64,000 nt of DNA from Microbulbifer marinus (GCF_900107725.1 NZ_FNQO01000001.1:248001-312000), one strand, 5' to 3'. Numbered from the stretch's first letter, positions 10,150-18,194 are shown. Program-made: numbers and translations. The notes: generated from the letters alone by a model not told the origin.

Positions 10150-11078
10150 AGCGACTCGATATATTTGATCATCCGCTGCCGCGTTTCGGGGGAGGGCAGG
10201 GGGGCGCGGCCGGCGCGCATATTCTCGTTCAGGTGATCGACGCGAGTAGTGGCGGGAATTGCGCAGTTCACCGCCGGGTGGCTAACGATGAATTTCAGCA
10301 GGAAGTCCGCCCAAGTGCGGCAGCCGAACTCCTTCACCGCCCACTCCGGTACCTGTTCCCGGCGCTTCAGCCCCTTGATCAGGCTGCCGCCGTCGTAGGG
10401 CCGGTTGGCAATCACCGCGATACCTCTCTCCTTTGCCAGCGGCAGCAGCCGCCTCTCGACTTCGCGGTGGGTAATGTTGTAGGTCATCTGCGCAAAGTCG
10501 ATATCCTCGGACGCCATGATCTGCTCCAGCTCCGCGTGGCGGCGCCCGTGCGAGGTAGTGACGCCGACATAGTCGATCGTGCCGGCGGCCTTCATTTCCC
10601 GCAGCGCCGGCAGGTATTCGCGCCAGTCGGTCAGGTTGTGTACCTGCATCAGGTCGAAGTGCTTCACGCCCCAGCGCTCCGCCAGCCGCGCGACCTGTTC
10701 GCGGGCGGAACCGCCCGCCGGGCTCCAGACCTTCTCGGCAGAAAACAGCGAGGCGGGAATGCCGAGGCGCTTGAGGGCGTAGCCGATGACATCGGGCGCG
10801 GAGCCGTACATCGGCGACGAATCGATCAGGCCGCCGCCATTGTCGAAGAAGGCCCGAACCACTTCGCTGCGCGCGTGCAGCAGTTCGGGGTCGTTACCTA
10901 CGTTGAACGTGCGCCAGGTGCCCAGGCCGATCACCGGCAGCGCTTTGCCGCTGCTGGGAATGGGTTTGGTCAGCAGCCCGCCGGCTTCAGCCGACATCAA
11001 ATCTGCTGGCAATAGGGCGGCAGTGATACCGGCGCTTATCAGTTTCAGGCTTTGTCTGCGGGTGAGGCGGCGTGTCAT
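10146..11078 (-). CDS. aldo/keto reductase with Tat-type signal
   Basis: A 310-residue NADPH-dependent aldo/keto reductase. The N-terminus carries a twin-arginine motif (TRRQSLKLI) followed by a hydrophobic stretch ending near the SAEAGG segment, suggesting folded export to the periplasm. The barrel is recognisable from GLGTWRTFNVG, the DSSPMYGSA catalytic tyrosine region, the lysine in SAEKVW and the HNLTDW segment. The open frame reaches further upstream, but the ATG at 11078 gives the signal peptide and overlaps the previous stop by 4 bp (ATGA). It is the middle gene of a coupled trio. The substrate is unknown. Confidence 0.88.
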   Translation of the reverse strand: MTRRLTRRQSLKLISAGITAALLPADLMSAEAGGLLTKPIPSSGKALPVIGLGTWRTFNVGNDPELLHARSEVVRAFFDNGGGLIDSSPMYGSAPDVIGYALKRLGIPASLFSAEKVWSPAGGSAREQVARLAERWGVKHFDLMQVHNLTDWREYLPALREMKAAGTIDYVGVTTSHGRRHAELEQIMASEDIDFAQMTYNITHREVERRLLPLAKERGIAVIANRPYDGGSLIKGLKRREQVPEWAVKEFGCRTWADFLLKFIVSHPAVNCAIPATTRVDHLNENMRAGRAPLPSPETRQRMIKYIESL

Positions 11079-11497
11079 GCGATTTTGGCTTGCAGTGATC
11101 CGGGGCGCGTCAGCGCCGTGACAAGCAGCAGTATAAAACAGGCCAACACGAACACTTTGTTGACAAACCAGTTGCTGCGCCAGATCGACCACTCCGGATC
11201 CGCCAGGAACCGGGCAAACAGCGTGCAGATAATGATGATCTCCACTGCAGACACCGCGACAGCCAGGCGGTAGGTATATCCGGGGCGCGCCAGCAGCGCC
11301 CAGCCGACCCAGACATGGATGACGGGCCAGGCATCCCAGTAGACATGACTCGACCACGGCTCACCATTGGCCAGCGCAAAGCCGATCGGGAGCAGGTACT
11401 TGATGAACAGCGTCCACGCCGCGAGGATAAAGAGGAAGTGCGCGAGAAAGGTGATCCAGGTATTCGCGGGTTGTCGATCCGGCCGTGAACGGACCAT
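11075..11497 (-). CDS. small four-helix membrane protein, unrecognised
   Basis: About 140 residues with four hydrophobic segments (WITFLAHFLFILAAWTLFI, a central VIHVWVGWALLA, AVSAVEIIIICTLFARF and VFVLACFILLLVTAL). I do not recognise a named family. The ATG at 11497 is chosen over an upstream alternative because an AGGAG ribosome-binding site precedes it at a normal distance. It is the first gene of a translationally coupled trio with the Tat-type reductase and the DUF6064 membrane protein. Confidence 0.75.
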   Translation of the reverse strand: MVRSRPDRQPANTWITFLAHFLFILAAWTLFIKYLLPIGFALANGEPWSSHVYWDAWPVIHVWVGWALLARPGYTYRLAVAVSAVEIIIICTLFARFLADPEWSIWRSNWFVNKVFVLACFILLLVTALTRPGSLQAKIA

Positions 11498-11609
11498 GGT
11501 GGGCTCCTGAAAGTGCTTTCTCACCAAAGGTATCGCCTTGAAGCGTATTTTTCTACCGCGGCGGCTGGACTCGTCTGCAATCGAAGATCGAAAGGGGATT
11601 TAGCGGCCT

Positions 11610-11939
11610 TCAACCCGGCACCCTGGGGATTTCAGTGCGTCGATCCGTATCGGCAGAGAAACTGGTGACCTGCACGGTGATCATATATTCCCGCTCTGTA
11701 TCGAGTGATGAAAAATCGGGGGCGCTAGATGGATCCACTCTTACATCAATTGCGTTTAATTTCTCGCAAAGCAGATTGAGTTTTCCGGGGAATATTTCTG
11801 CCCTGACAATCAGGGCCTTGTTGCCCAGAAAATGCATATCATCGATCCCGCCACAAATATTGCTCGCGATGTCTTTTACCTGACCGAACACCGCCGTAAT
11901 TGCTTGTTCGGTTGTTGCCTGTAGCTGAATGATATTCAT
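11610..11939 (-). CDS. small hypothetical protein (109 aa)
   Basis: A soluble protein beginning MNIIQLQATTEQAIT. No recognised domain, no signal peptide and no membrane segment. The predicted pattern alternates helix and strand (IRAEIFPGKLNLLCEKLNAID, REYMITVQVTSFSAD), and it carries two cysteines in the first half. The frame extends upstream but without a better ribosome-binding site; the ATG at 11939 has only a weak GAAAG tract. It lies alone between the coupled trio and the divergent acylase gene. Coding status is probable rather than certain. Confidence 0.55.
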   Translation of the reverse strand: MNIIQLQATTEQAITAVFGQVKDIASNICGGIDDMHFLGNKALIVRAEIFPGKLNLLCEKLNAIDVRVDPSSAPDFSSLDTEREYMITVQVTSFSADTDRRTEIPRVPG

Positions 11940-12156
11940 GCGCTTTCTGACTAGGTGCTCCCATGAGTTTATACAAAGGTGATAGACCCCGAGTCCCACC
12001 GGCTCTGTAGCCTGGCATTCCAACGGCAGCCACTGGCAATGCTTGGAGCCCCTTGCCGAGCAACCTCAAAGCATTGCTTTAAGGTAACTAAAATCCTCAA
12101 ATCTCCGGTTCCGCATAATGGCCTCATCGCTAATACCTGTCGAATGAGGTTTCATC

Positions 12157-13239
12157 ATGAAAAAGTCACTGTTAGCACTGTCTCTGTCAGCCATGACCAC
12201 CGTTGCCGCGGTCCATAGCGCCAGCGCCTGCACCACCTGGACAGCGGATACCGCCCAGGGTGTCACCGTGACCCGTAGCGTGGACTGGTTCACGCCCCTG
12301 GGTGGTGTGGCCGAAGTGACCATTCGCGGCACGCAGCTGAGCACCGGTGAGGTAAAAGGCTACGCCAACCCGGCGCAGTGGACTGCAAAGTATCAGACTC
12401 TGAATATTAAAGAGTACGAGTCCTTCCACGGTGCCACTGTCACTGCCATCAACGCCGACAAGGGCCTGAGCGTCAACGGCCAGTATCAAATGGACTCGCT
12501 GGAACTGCTGGCCCAACACAAAGACTCCGGTGCCCCCGCCGTGGCGCTGGCTGACCTCAGCACCTATATCGCCAGTAACTTCGCCACCGCTGGTGAAGTG
12601 AAACAGGCGCTGGAAAACAATGAATTCCAGATTGCCTGGGCCGCCGGCTTGGCGGGAGGGCAACACGGTGTGCACTTCTCCGTGCAGGACAAGCACGACA
12701 ACAAGCTCGTGATCCAGCTGCAGGCTGATGGCGAGACAGTGCTGTTCTACAACGACGACGACCTGCGCTCCTTTACGAACGCGCCCCTGTTGCAGGAGCA
12801 CCGCAAGTATGTGGCCGATCTTGACTTCAGCGACAACAAGACCCTGACCGAAATGAGCGCCCACATCTCTTCCCGTGAGCGCAATGCCAGACTGCTATTT
12901 ATGTCCAGCAAGGTGGACCTGAAAGACCCCAAGCTGAGCTACGAGCAGGTCGAAGGCAAGGTGCTGGGTATCTTTGACCGCGCGGTACTGGTTCCCCAGG
13001 ATCTGATCGATCCGGACAACGGTGACACCTACGCCACCTGGGTGAGCTATGTGTATAACTTCGACCAGGCTAGCTTCCGCTTCCGCAACCACGAGATTTA
13101 CCGGGACGTGAACCTGAGCCTGGAGGATGTGAAAAACTTCAAGGCGCCCATGTGTTCCGACCTGGTACAAGAAACCCGGGACCGCAATGCAGAGGCCAGC
13201 TGGCAAGCCTGCGACGCCTTCTACCAGGCGCGCAACTGA
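12157..13239 (+). CDS. linear amide C-N hydrolase (penicillin V acylase / bile salt hydrolase family)
   Basis: A 360-residue Ntn-hydrolase of the choloylglycine hydrolase family. A signal peptide ends in SASA, and the next residue, C25, would become the N-terminal nucleophile after cleavage; R40 and D43 in TRSVDW match the conserved substrate-binding/catalytic residues of the family. Gram-negative members with this architecture are periplasmic and cleave penicillin V, bile salt conjugates or N-acyl homoserine lactones; the actual substrate here is unknown. A TGAGGT ribosome-binding site precedes the ATG, and a strong terminator follows the stop. A LysR gene lies just downstream on the same strand and could control it. 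Confidence 0.9.
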   Translation: MKKSLLALSLSAMTTVAAVHSASACTTWTADTAQGVTVTRSVDWFTPLGGVAEVTIRGTQLSTGEVKGYANPAQWTAKYQTLNIKEYESFHGATVTAINADKGLSVNGQYQMDSLELLAQHKDSGAPAVALADLSTYIASNFATAGEVKQALENNEFQIAWAAGLAGGQHGVHFSVQDKHDNKLVIQLQADGETVLFYNDDDLRSFTNAPLLQEHRKYVADLDFSDNKTLTEMSAHISSRERNARLLFMSSKVDLKDPKLSYEQVEGKVLGIFDRAVLVPQDLIDPDNGDTYATWVSYVYNFDQASFRFRNHEIYRDVNLSLEDVKNFKAPMCSDLVQETRDRNAEASWQACDAFYQARN

Positions 13240-13255
13240 TTACCCCGCCCGAACA

Positions 13256-13286
13256 GAGAGCCCATGAGTTTCATGGGCTCTTTCTC
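13256..13286 (+). terminator. rho-independent terminator of the acylase gene
   Basis: A ten-base-pair stem (GAGCCCATGA / TCATGGGCTC) with a 3-nt loop, followed by a short T-rich tract (TTTCTCTT). It lies 17 bp after the stop codon of the acylase gene. Confidence 0.85.
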
Positions 13287-13404
13287 TTGCAGAGATCTCT
13301 AAATTTTTTTCCCTCCGTGTTTTCATCGCATGATTCCCGCGGGCAAGCCTTTTCGCGTCATCCGCTAAACTAGCGGGAGAGTGCTACCCAAAGGTCCACG
13401 GGCC

Positions 13405-14310
13405 ATGATCATCACCACCGAGCGCCTGCTCTACCTTTGGACCATCGCCGAAACCGGCTCCTTTTCCGCAGCCGGGCGCAAACTGGGCCTCAGTGGCGCA
13501 GCGGTGCAGCAGGCTATTCAGGCCTTTGAGCACGATCTGGAAGCGCAACTTTTTGAACGCCACAGCGGCAAGAAGCCCACGCTGACCCTGCTGGGACGGC
13601 AAATCTATTTTCAGGCACTGGATATCATTCCCCGCCTGGAGGGCATAGAGAATCACGTCCGCGCCGTGCGTGAAGGGGTCGAGCCCCAGCTGCGCATTGC
13701 CCTGCATGGCATGACCCTGTTTCCGCGCTTTCAGCAAGCCCTGGTGGCCATGCAGCGGCGTTTTCCCACCGTCGAGCTGGTGCTGCTCGACAGCGAAAGC
13801 GCGGCCCTGAGCTGCGACAAGGTACGCCTTGCCAGTCAGCCCGGCGTACAGCCCGCCGATATCACCCTGTCGTTGGGGCGCCTCCGTAGCGATCACAGTG
13901 GCCACGAGCGGATTGTTGATCGCATCCTGTGGAGCGTTGTCGTCGCCGCCGAGCACCCCCTGGCAAAGATTCGCGGCGATATCGCCGTTCAGGATCTACA
14001 GGGGTACCCGCAGCTGTTCCCCCTGCCGGGTCTGAGCATCACCCCCGAGCTCAGCGAGGGGTTACGTTGCAGCAGCAAGTTGATTTACTACAAGGCCTTT
14101 TATCAGCTGCGGGTGATGTTGCTGGCGGGCTTGGGCTTTGGCTTTTACCCCCGCCAATTGGCGGAGCCCCTGATAGAGCAGGGGCAGCTCAAAGCCCTAC
14201 ATCTGGAAGTGGACGACGGCAAGCTCAACTGGCCCATCGAACTGTGCTGGATTGACGGCCTGGGCAAAGCCGGCCAGTGGTTTGTGGACCACCTGTGTGG
14301 GGACAGCTAG
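13405..14310 (+). CDS. LysR-family transcriptional regulator
   Basis: About 301 residues. The N-terminal winged helix-turn-helix (residues about 1-62) contains IAETGSFSAAGRKLGLSGAAVQQAIQAFE, the standard LysR DNA-binding signature, and a type 2 periplasmic-binding-protein-like effector domain follows. The ATG at 13405 (MIITTERLL) is preferred over an in-frame GTG 24 bases upstream because it aligns with the usual LysR start. It follows the acylase gene after its terminator, and its stop abuts the distal end of the integron cassette array, which makes it the chromosomal flank of that element. Effector and targets are unknown. Confidence 0.88.
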   Translation: MIITTERLLYLWTIAETGSFSAAGRKLGLSGAAVQQAIQAFEHDLEAQLFERHSGKKPTLTLLGRQIYFQALDIIPRLEGIENHVRAVREGVEPQLRIALHGMTLFPRFQQALVAMQRRFPTVELVLLDSESAALSCDKVRLASQPGVQPADITLSLGRLRSDHSGHERIVDRILWSVVVAAEHPLAKIRGDIAVQDLQGYPQLFPLPGLSITPELSEGLRCSSKLIYYKAFYQLRVMLLAGLGFGFYPRQLAEPLIEQGQLKALHLEVDDGKLNWPIELCWIDGLGKAGQWFVDHLCGDS

Positions 14311-14386
14311 CGTCGGTTAACGCGCGTTCCGGGTCCGGCGAGCGTAGCGAGATCCAGTCCCGAAGGTGCGATAACCGCCGATGGTC
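14311..14386 (-). repeat. degenerate distal attC site of the integron
   Basis: An imperfect palindrome: CGGTTAACGCGCGTTC on the left mirrors CGGTTATCGCACCTTC on the complementary strand at the right, around a GCGAGCGTAGCGAG centre like those of the other attC loops here. Both core sites deviate from RYYYAAC/GTTRRRY. It directly follows the LysR stop codon and closes cassette 6. Confidence 0.6.
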
Positions 14387-14392
14387 GGGGAT

Positions 14393-14635
14393 TCAATTCC
14401 CCCCAAACAGCCCGCCCATAGCAGACGACACAAGAATAAGTACAACAATCGGAGTAAACCCCATAACCAATCCAGACTGAACCAGAATACTGCTAGCTGG
14501 TTTTTTGGCGATTTTACCGTAGACACATATCGCGATTCCGGCAACAAGGAAGAATAGCAATGCAGGCCATGCTGTAACCGAAAGTAGGGCTACAAGCAAA
14601 AAAATAATAACTAGAAGAAAAATCCGTTTGTACAT
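14393..14635 (-). CDS. integron cassette 6: small two-helix membrane protein
   Basis: An 80-residue protein beginning MYKRIFLLVIIF with hydrophobic helices at about residues 3-37 and 52-72, joined by a basic stretch (KIAKKPASS). It ends in a glycine-rich GGLFGGN. No family is recognised. The gene lies between two attC sites and reads leftwards, like the other cassettes. The upstream part of the open frame runs through the neighbouring attC site, so the ATG at 14635 is the sensible start. It is AT-richer than the flanking chromosome. Confidence 0.65.
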   Translation of the reverse strand: MYKRIFLLVIIFLLVALLSVTAWPALLFFLVAGIAICVYGKIAKKPASSILVQSGLVMGFTPIVVLILVSSAMGGLFGGN

Positions 14636-14643
14636 TCTTAGAT

Positions 14644-14714
14644 CCTTAACGCCGCGCGCAGGGGAGGCAAGGGAGCGCAGCGGAATTGGCGCCCAGTGAA
14701 GCGCCTTGTTGGGC
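14644..14714 (-). repeat. attC site following cassette 5
   Basis: A 71-bp site. The right end carries GTTGGGC on the plus strand (a perfect GTTRRRY/RYYYAAC core), the left end CCTTAAC is a one-mismatch core, and the inner arms GCGCC/GGCGC pair as expected for an attC hairpin. Confidence 0.85.
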
Positions 14715-14730
14715 GACTTACTTGTGAGCG

Positions 14731-15612
14731 TCATTCTCCGAGTTCAAGGGGTAAGCTGCGATCTGCCGACCACTCGATGAGCCCCCCGTCGTAAACGGCG
14801 ACGTTCTGATGCCCCAGCAAGTGGAGGATAAACGCATCGCTCGAAGAGGCAATGCCACCGCCACAGTAGGTAATAACGCGCTCGGCCTCCAACATTGGGC
14901 GAAACAGCTTGCGCAACTCTTCTGCCGGGCGATAGCGCATCGTCTCCCGGTCGAGGATTTCCCATGCCGTCACGTTTTTTGCGCCTGGAATATGCCCTCG
15001 TGCCCCATATTCCTTACGCTCACCACGATGCTGGCGGCGGCCCAGCGCATTCACGATGCACGTTGTCGAGTCGTCAATTGCGGTCAGCACCTCCTCTTTG
15101 CCGACGATGAGCTCCGGTCGGACATGCGGGGTGAACGTGGTAGCCGGGTACGCGCAAGGTTTCGAGGAGATCGGACGGTCTTCAAGCCGCCAGGCCGTCC
15201 ACCCACCGTTAAGGACCGCCGCGTTGTCGAACCCGAACGTGCGGAGCATCCACCACAATCGCGCTGCCCACATGTTCTCCCGCCCATCGTAAAGCACGAC
15301 ACGTGTGCCGTTCCCGATGCCAAGCCGGCCCATGTGGTCGGCGAACCGTTCCGCGGTTGGCATCGTAAACGTGTAGGAAGGCCGTTGGGGATCCGATATT
15401 TTCAGGAGGTCTGCAAATGTTGCGCCTGGGATGTGGCTCCGCTTAAACCCACGCCTACCGCTCCTGATGCGCGGGAATGGCCAGAGCTTTACTTGCACCG
15501 TTGCATCCACGATGCGTAGGTCAGGGTCGTCCAGGTGTTTCTCCAGCCACTCTGGTTCGACGAGCGGGTTGAGAGAGCCCGTGTCGGGGACATGCATATT
15601 GAGCTCACTCAT
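14731..15612 (-). CDS. integron cassette 5: sulfurtransferase with two rhodanese domains
   Basis: A 293-residue tandem-rhodanese protein related to thiosulfate or 3-mercaptopyruvate sulfurtransferases. The N-terminal, non-catalytic rhodanese domain includes SHIPGATFADL and VVLYDGRENMWAARLWWMLR; the C-terminal domain includes ARGHIPGAKN and the persulfide-forming cysteine in TYCGGGIASS near residue 250. The active loop CGGGIAS differs from the usual CGSGVTA or CRKGVTA, so the sulfur acceptor is uncertain. AGGGAG precedes the ATG. Together with its downstream attC it forms the longest cassette. It is a metabolic enzyme rather than a resistance gene. Confidence 0.85.
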   Translation of the reverse strand: MSELNMHVPDTGSLNPLVEPEWLEKHLDDPDLRIVDATVQVKLWPFPRIRSGRRGFKRSHIPGATFADLLKISDPQRPSYTFTMPTAERFADHMGRLGIGNGTRVVLYDGRENMWAARLWWMLRTFGFDNAAVLNGGWTAWRLEDRPISSKPCAYPATTFTPHVRPELIVGKEEVLTAIDDSTTCIVNALGRRQHRGERKEYGARGHIPGAKNVTAWEILDRETMRYRPAEELRKLFRPMLEAERVITYCGGGIASSSDAFILHLLGHQNVAVYDGGLIEWSADRSLPLELGE

Positions 15613-15651
15613 GGCAATCTCCCTGTGGTTCCGCGTCAGTGTCTAAACGCC

Positions 15652-15738
15652 GACTAACGCCGCGCTCAGGTGCGGCTGAAGCGTAGCGTAAGCCGTCCCA
15701 GCCGCGCTTTTCCCAGCGCCTACAACTGTTTGTTAGCT
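15652..15738 (-). repeat. attC site following cassette 4
   Basis: An 87-bp site from GACTAAC to GTTAGCT on the plus strand, with GCCGCGCT/AGCGCGGC arms and a GAAGCGTAGCGTAAGCC centre. The TAA stop of the cassette gene lies inside the inner core, as is common in cassettes. Confidence 0.85.
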
Positions 15739-16308
15739 TTGACCACATTTTGCTATCTTAGCCAAAGAGTCTTCCCAAGCAGCATCCGCATCGAAACTTT
15801 CTACTAGACCATCTCTTGTGCTTTGGCCCGTAAAGGCGCCCATACCATGTTGAATCATATAAGTCGGCTTATATGCAGGAGCGCCTAAGCTGGAAAGCTT
15901 TTTACAAAGCTCAGCATTGTTTGACGAAATATTTGTTATTTCTGATTGAAACTTTTCCATAGATTCTTGTGGTTGAAAGCTAAAAGTATTCATACGTAGA
16001 ACGCTGATTGCCTGATGCGCTGTTTTATCGGAAACTCGCTTAGTATCAAAATAGCCAAAAGCCATGCCAGCAAAATACAGTTCCGCCGCATTCTGATAGT
16101 TATTTTGTGATAAGCAGGTATTTAGGCCAGTAAAAATATCTACCGGGTTTTGCTCATTTGAAAGTCTGCTAATTTCTACACAGCCAGATGGCTTAGGTGA
16201 TTCTAGATTACCTTGTGTCTGGTAACTGGAGACGCTACTAGTCGGTGTTGAACTACAGGCTGACAGAAATAAAGCAGACAAAGTAGTAAATATGATAAAT
16301 TTGCCCAT
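15733..16308 (-). CDS. integron cassette 4: lipoprotein of unknown function
   Basis: A 191-residue protein with a lipoprotein signal ending LSAC (cysteine near residue 18), a serine/threonine-rich linker and a soluble domain containing NTCLSQNNYQNAAELYF and a GYFDTKRVSDKTAHQA segment, which looks helical and somewhat like a Sel1/TPR-type repeat region but is not convincing. No family is recognised. The gene has markedly lower G+C than the chromosome around it, consistent with an acquired cassette. Its stop codon overlaps its attC site. Confidence 0.75.
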   Translation of the reverse strand: MGKFIIFTTLSALFLSACSSTPTSSVSSYQTQGNLESPKPSGCVEISRLSNEQNPVDIFTGLNTCLSQNNYQNAAELYFAGMAFGYFDTKRVSDKTAHQAISVLRMNTFSFQPQESMEKFQSEITNISSNNAELCKKLSSLGAPAYKPTYMIQHGMGAFTGQSTRDGLVESFDADAAWEDSLAKIAKCGQS

Positions 16309-16329
16309 TTTTTATGATTCTCCTATAAA

Positions 16330-16446
16330 AAATAACGCCGTGCTCAGGGGCGGCCTATTTTGTGTGCTTTATGCGCGACAATGGAGCGAAGCGACTGCGC
16401 ATAAAGGGCGCAAAGTAAGCCGTCTCTCTGCGGCACATTGTTATGC
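16330..16446 (-). repeat. attC site following cassette 3
   Basis: A 117-bp site from AAATAAC to GTTATGC on the plus strand, with GCCGTG/CGGCAC arms and an extended palindromic centre (TTTATGCGC / GCGCATAAA). It is the longest attC in the array. Confidence 0.85.
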
Positions 16447-16944
16447 ATCTGGCTCCCACTCGACTTCGCTAAGGTCGAATCCTGCCACTCCAACTCGTGC
16501 TGGCTTTCCTGGTATAACCATGATTGTTACAGGATCATAACCCCATTCATATTCTTTTTTCCCGTTTACTTCACGCTCGGCTCGCTTTCTATTTCCGGAC
16601 GTAAGGCGGATTACAATATAATCCTCGAAAAAATCATACATTGGTTTTGCGGGTTGATCTGGATTACGATGCATCCCATGCTGAAGGGACAAATCACTAA
16701 GGTTTATATCTTTCAGCTTTTCAAGCTCACTTTTTGGAAAAAATATTTGTTTTCCGCCAATTACGATATTTACCCTACGCGCGTTATCTGTTTCTTCATC
16801 AAGCTCAATTTCTAATAAGAAATCAATATGCGGCTCAGGAAGAACCCCAACAAGTTTGACATAGTGCTGATGTATAGGCATGTCTTCGAATGCAAATACC
16901 TGAAAGCTAAAGATCATCAAGCAAAATATAGATGGTATCTTCAT
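16441..16944 (-). CDS. integron cassette 3: exported protein of unknown function
   Basis: About 167 residues starting MKIPSIFCLMIFSFQVFAF, a signal peptide with predicted cleavage near residue 18. The mature part is acidic and strand-rich (HIDFLLEIELDEETDNARRVNIVIGG is followed by an acidic/basic loop and VTIMVIPGKPARVGVAGFDLSEVEWEP). No family is recognised. An AGAGAAC tract precedes the chosen ATG; the longer frame would begin within the adjacent attC. The stop lies inside the attC core. Low G+C compared with the flanks. Confidence 0.75.
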   Translation of the reverse strand: MKIPSIFCLMIFSFQVFAFEDMPIHQHYVKLVGVLPEPHIDFLLEIELDEETDNARRVNIVIGGKQIFFPKSELEKLKDINLSDLSLQHGMHRNPDQPAKPMYDFFEDYIVIRLTSGNRKRAEREVNGKKEYEWGYDPVTIMVIPGKPARVGVAGFDLSEVEWEPDA

Positions 16945-16956
16945 AGTTCTCTCGAT

Positions 16957-16994
16957 ACATAACGCCCGCAGCAAACTGCCTGCGTTTGTTAGCC
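16957..16994 (-). repeat. very short attC site following cassette 2
   Basis: Only 38 bp from ACATAAC to GTTAGCC on the plus strand. It folds into AACGCccGCAG / CTGCctGCGTT around a CAAA loop and lacks the variable central region of ordinary attC sites. The cassette-gene stop lies inside the core. Confidence 0.7.
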
Positions 16995-17441
16995 TTGATT
17001 CGCGTAATTATTTGCCGCCACCTCAAATCCACCACTTTCTTCCTCTAGTTCCTCCGCTATAGCGACTTCATAAACATCCATTGGATTTTCTTCATCTCCG
17101 TATTTGTCGAAGAAATCTTCTAACAATTGGTCACGGGTATCTCTATCTCTTGGATACTCGTTACCAAATAATTCCATTGCCCCTAGAAGGCTTGAGGCAC
17201 AATTTGGCATACCAATAGCCTTGAATCCTTCGACTGCTTCAGGTGCAAGAACGCCGGTGCTATTACTAAAGAACTGCCCCAATCCACCATTCATTATTTC
17301 TGATTGAGCCCAGTGTGTCGCGTAAAGGTGTCTTTGCTTTTCAGTAGCCTTTCTAAACTCTTGGAGAAAGACCTCGCCGCCATCATAGATACTTACGGTA
17401 TGCCATATTGGCTCTACAAATCTCCAGTATGATTCACTCAT
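16989..17441 (-). CDS. integron cassette 2: DMP19 family (DUF4375) protein
   Basis: A 150-residue protein beginning MSESYWRFVEPIW. The core YATHWAQSEIMNGGLGQFF, followed by NSTG and EAVEGFKAIG, matches the DMP19/DUF4375 family, whose namesake from Neisseria is a DNA-mimic protein that counteracts an HTH repressor; most members are uncharacterised. The C-terminus is strongly acidic (AIAEELEEESGGFE), which would fit a DNA mimic but does not prove it. AGGA precedes the ATG at 17441, preferred to the long frame that reads through the upstream attC site. Its stop is inside its own short attC. Confidence 0.8.
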   Translation of the reverse strand: MSESYWRFVEPIWHTVSIYDGGEVFLQEFRKATEKQRHLYATHWAQSEIMNGGLGQFFSNSTGVLAPEAVEGFKAIGMPNCASSLLGAMELFGNEYPRDRDTRDQLLEDFFDKYGDEENPMDVYEVAIAEELEEESGGFEVAANNYANQG

Positions 17442-17455
17442 CGGACTTCCTAAGA

Positions 17456-17551
17456 GGCTAACGCCCACAGCAGGGGCGGCCGAAGCGTAGCGCAGGCCGT
17501 CCCGCAGAGGTCCCGCTAGGGGCCGGCGCAAACTGCCTGTGATTGTTAAGT
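17456..17551 (-). repeat. attC site following cassette 1
   Basis: A 96-bp site from GGCTAAC to GTTAAGT (perfect GTTRRRY) on the plus strand, with GCCGAAGCGTAGCGCAGGC in the centre and GCCCACAG/CTGTGATT arms. The stop of the cassette-1 gene is inside the core. Confidence 0.85.
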
Positions 17552-17845
17552 GTTTGTTCCACCGTGCTCTTTGTTCCAGCAGTAGCTTACGAATAGGTAG
17601 TACCCACCAAATAGAGCGTATAGCCACATGAAGGTGAAACCTATATGGGAAGCCGCATTATTGCCAAATCTTGTATAGAGCAGGAACGCCAAGATTAAAG
17701 CAAAAAATGTTGTGTTCAGAAGAACCGTACCTACAAAACGAGCAACACCAAATCTGTGACCCGACTTCGGGCACAGAAAAGCAAATGGAAACCACGCAAA
17801 TTTCTTTGAGTGGAATATATTCATTATTCTAATTATTTCATTCAT
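17546..17845 (-). CDS. integron cassette 1: small membrane protein
   Basis: A 99-residue protein with two hydrophobic helices (about residues 37-58 and 66-88) and a conserved-looking N-terminal soluble stretch with FCPKSGHRFG. No family is recognised. It could also start at the ATG 21 bases further in (MNIFHSKK). It is the cassette closest to attI and would be the best expressed from any cassette promoter. Confidence 0.7.
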   Translation of the reverse strand: MNEIIRIMNIFHSKKFAWFPFAFLCPKSGHRFGVARFVGTVLLNTTFFALILAFLLYTRFGNNAASHIGFTFMWLYALFGGYYLFVSYCWNKEHGGTNT

Positions 17846-17868
17846 AGCTCAATCTTCATTCCGAAGAC

Positions 17869-17935
17869 ACTTAACATTTGTATCGTGGTCGTCAGGACCG
17901 ATAACCCGCTGACGCATATTTCAAAACAGATTTTC
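17869..17935 (-). other. attI recombination site (predicted)
   Basis: ACTTAAC at 17869-17875 is a perfect RYYYAAC core (GTTAAGT in cassette orientation) just before the first cassette and about 260 bp upstream of the integrase start, the position expected for attI. The right limit is approximate. I found no convincing cassette promoter (Pc) on the minus strand between here and the integrase. Confidence 0.65.
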
Positions 17936-18137
17936 CGCCAGAATGACGCCAACCCCTTGATTCGTCAAGCTTTCCGCATGGTTACACGTCCTAAGCCCGC
18001 TGGGTAAAACGGCCTCCGCGACCACTATCCCAGGTGCATGCTCCTCACGGCAAGCGATTGATATTAAATCGGTTTTCGGTGTATCGAGACGCTGCTGTGA
18101 AAATCACGGTCGTGACGACTGCAATGTCAGGGAGATA

Positions 18138-18166
18138 TTGGTCATTGCTCGGTTATTCTGTATAAA
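18138..18166 (+). promoter_or_regulatory. promoter of the integron integrase
   Basis: TTGGTC (-35) at 18138-18143 and TATAAA (-10) at 18161-18166, with a 17-bp spacer and 28 bp before the integrase ATG. Confidence 0.75.
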
Positions 18167-18173
18167 TAACCAG
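18158..18173 (+). promoter_or_regulatory. LexA (SOS) operator
   Basis: CTGTATAAATAACCAG fits the LexA pattern CTG-N10-CAG with an AT-rich centre, and it overlaps the integrase -10 box. SOS control of integrase genes is established for other integrons. Confidence 0.8.
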
Positions 18174-18194
18174 TCTTTTGGCGAGGGAGCGCTT

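Noticed and set aside
17936..18137. Cassette promoter (Pc) on the minus strand beside attI
   Set aside because: Only weak pairs such as TTGCCG/GATAGT with an 18-bp spacer were seen; none is good enough to annotate.
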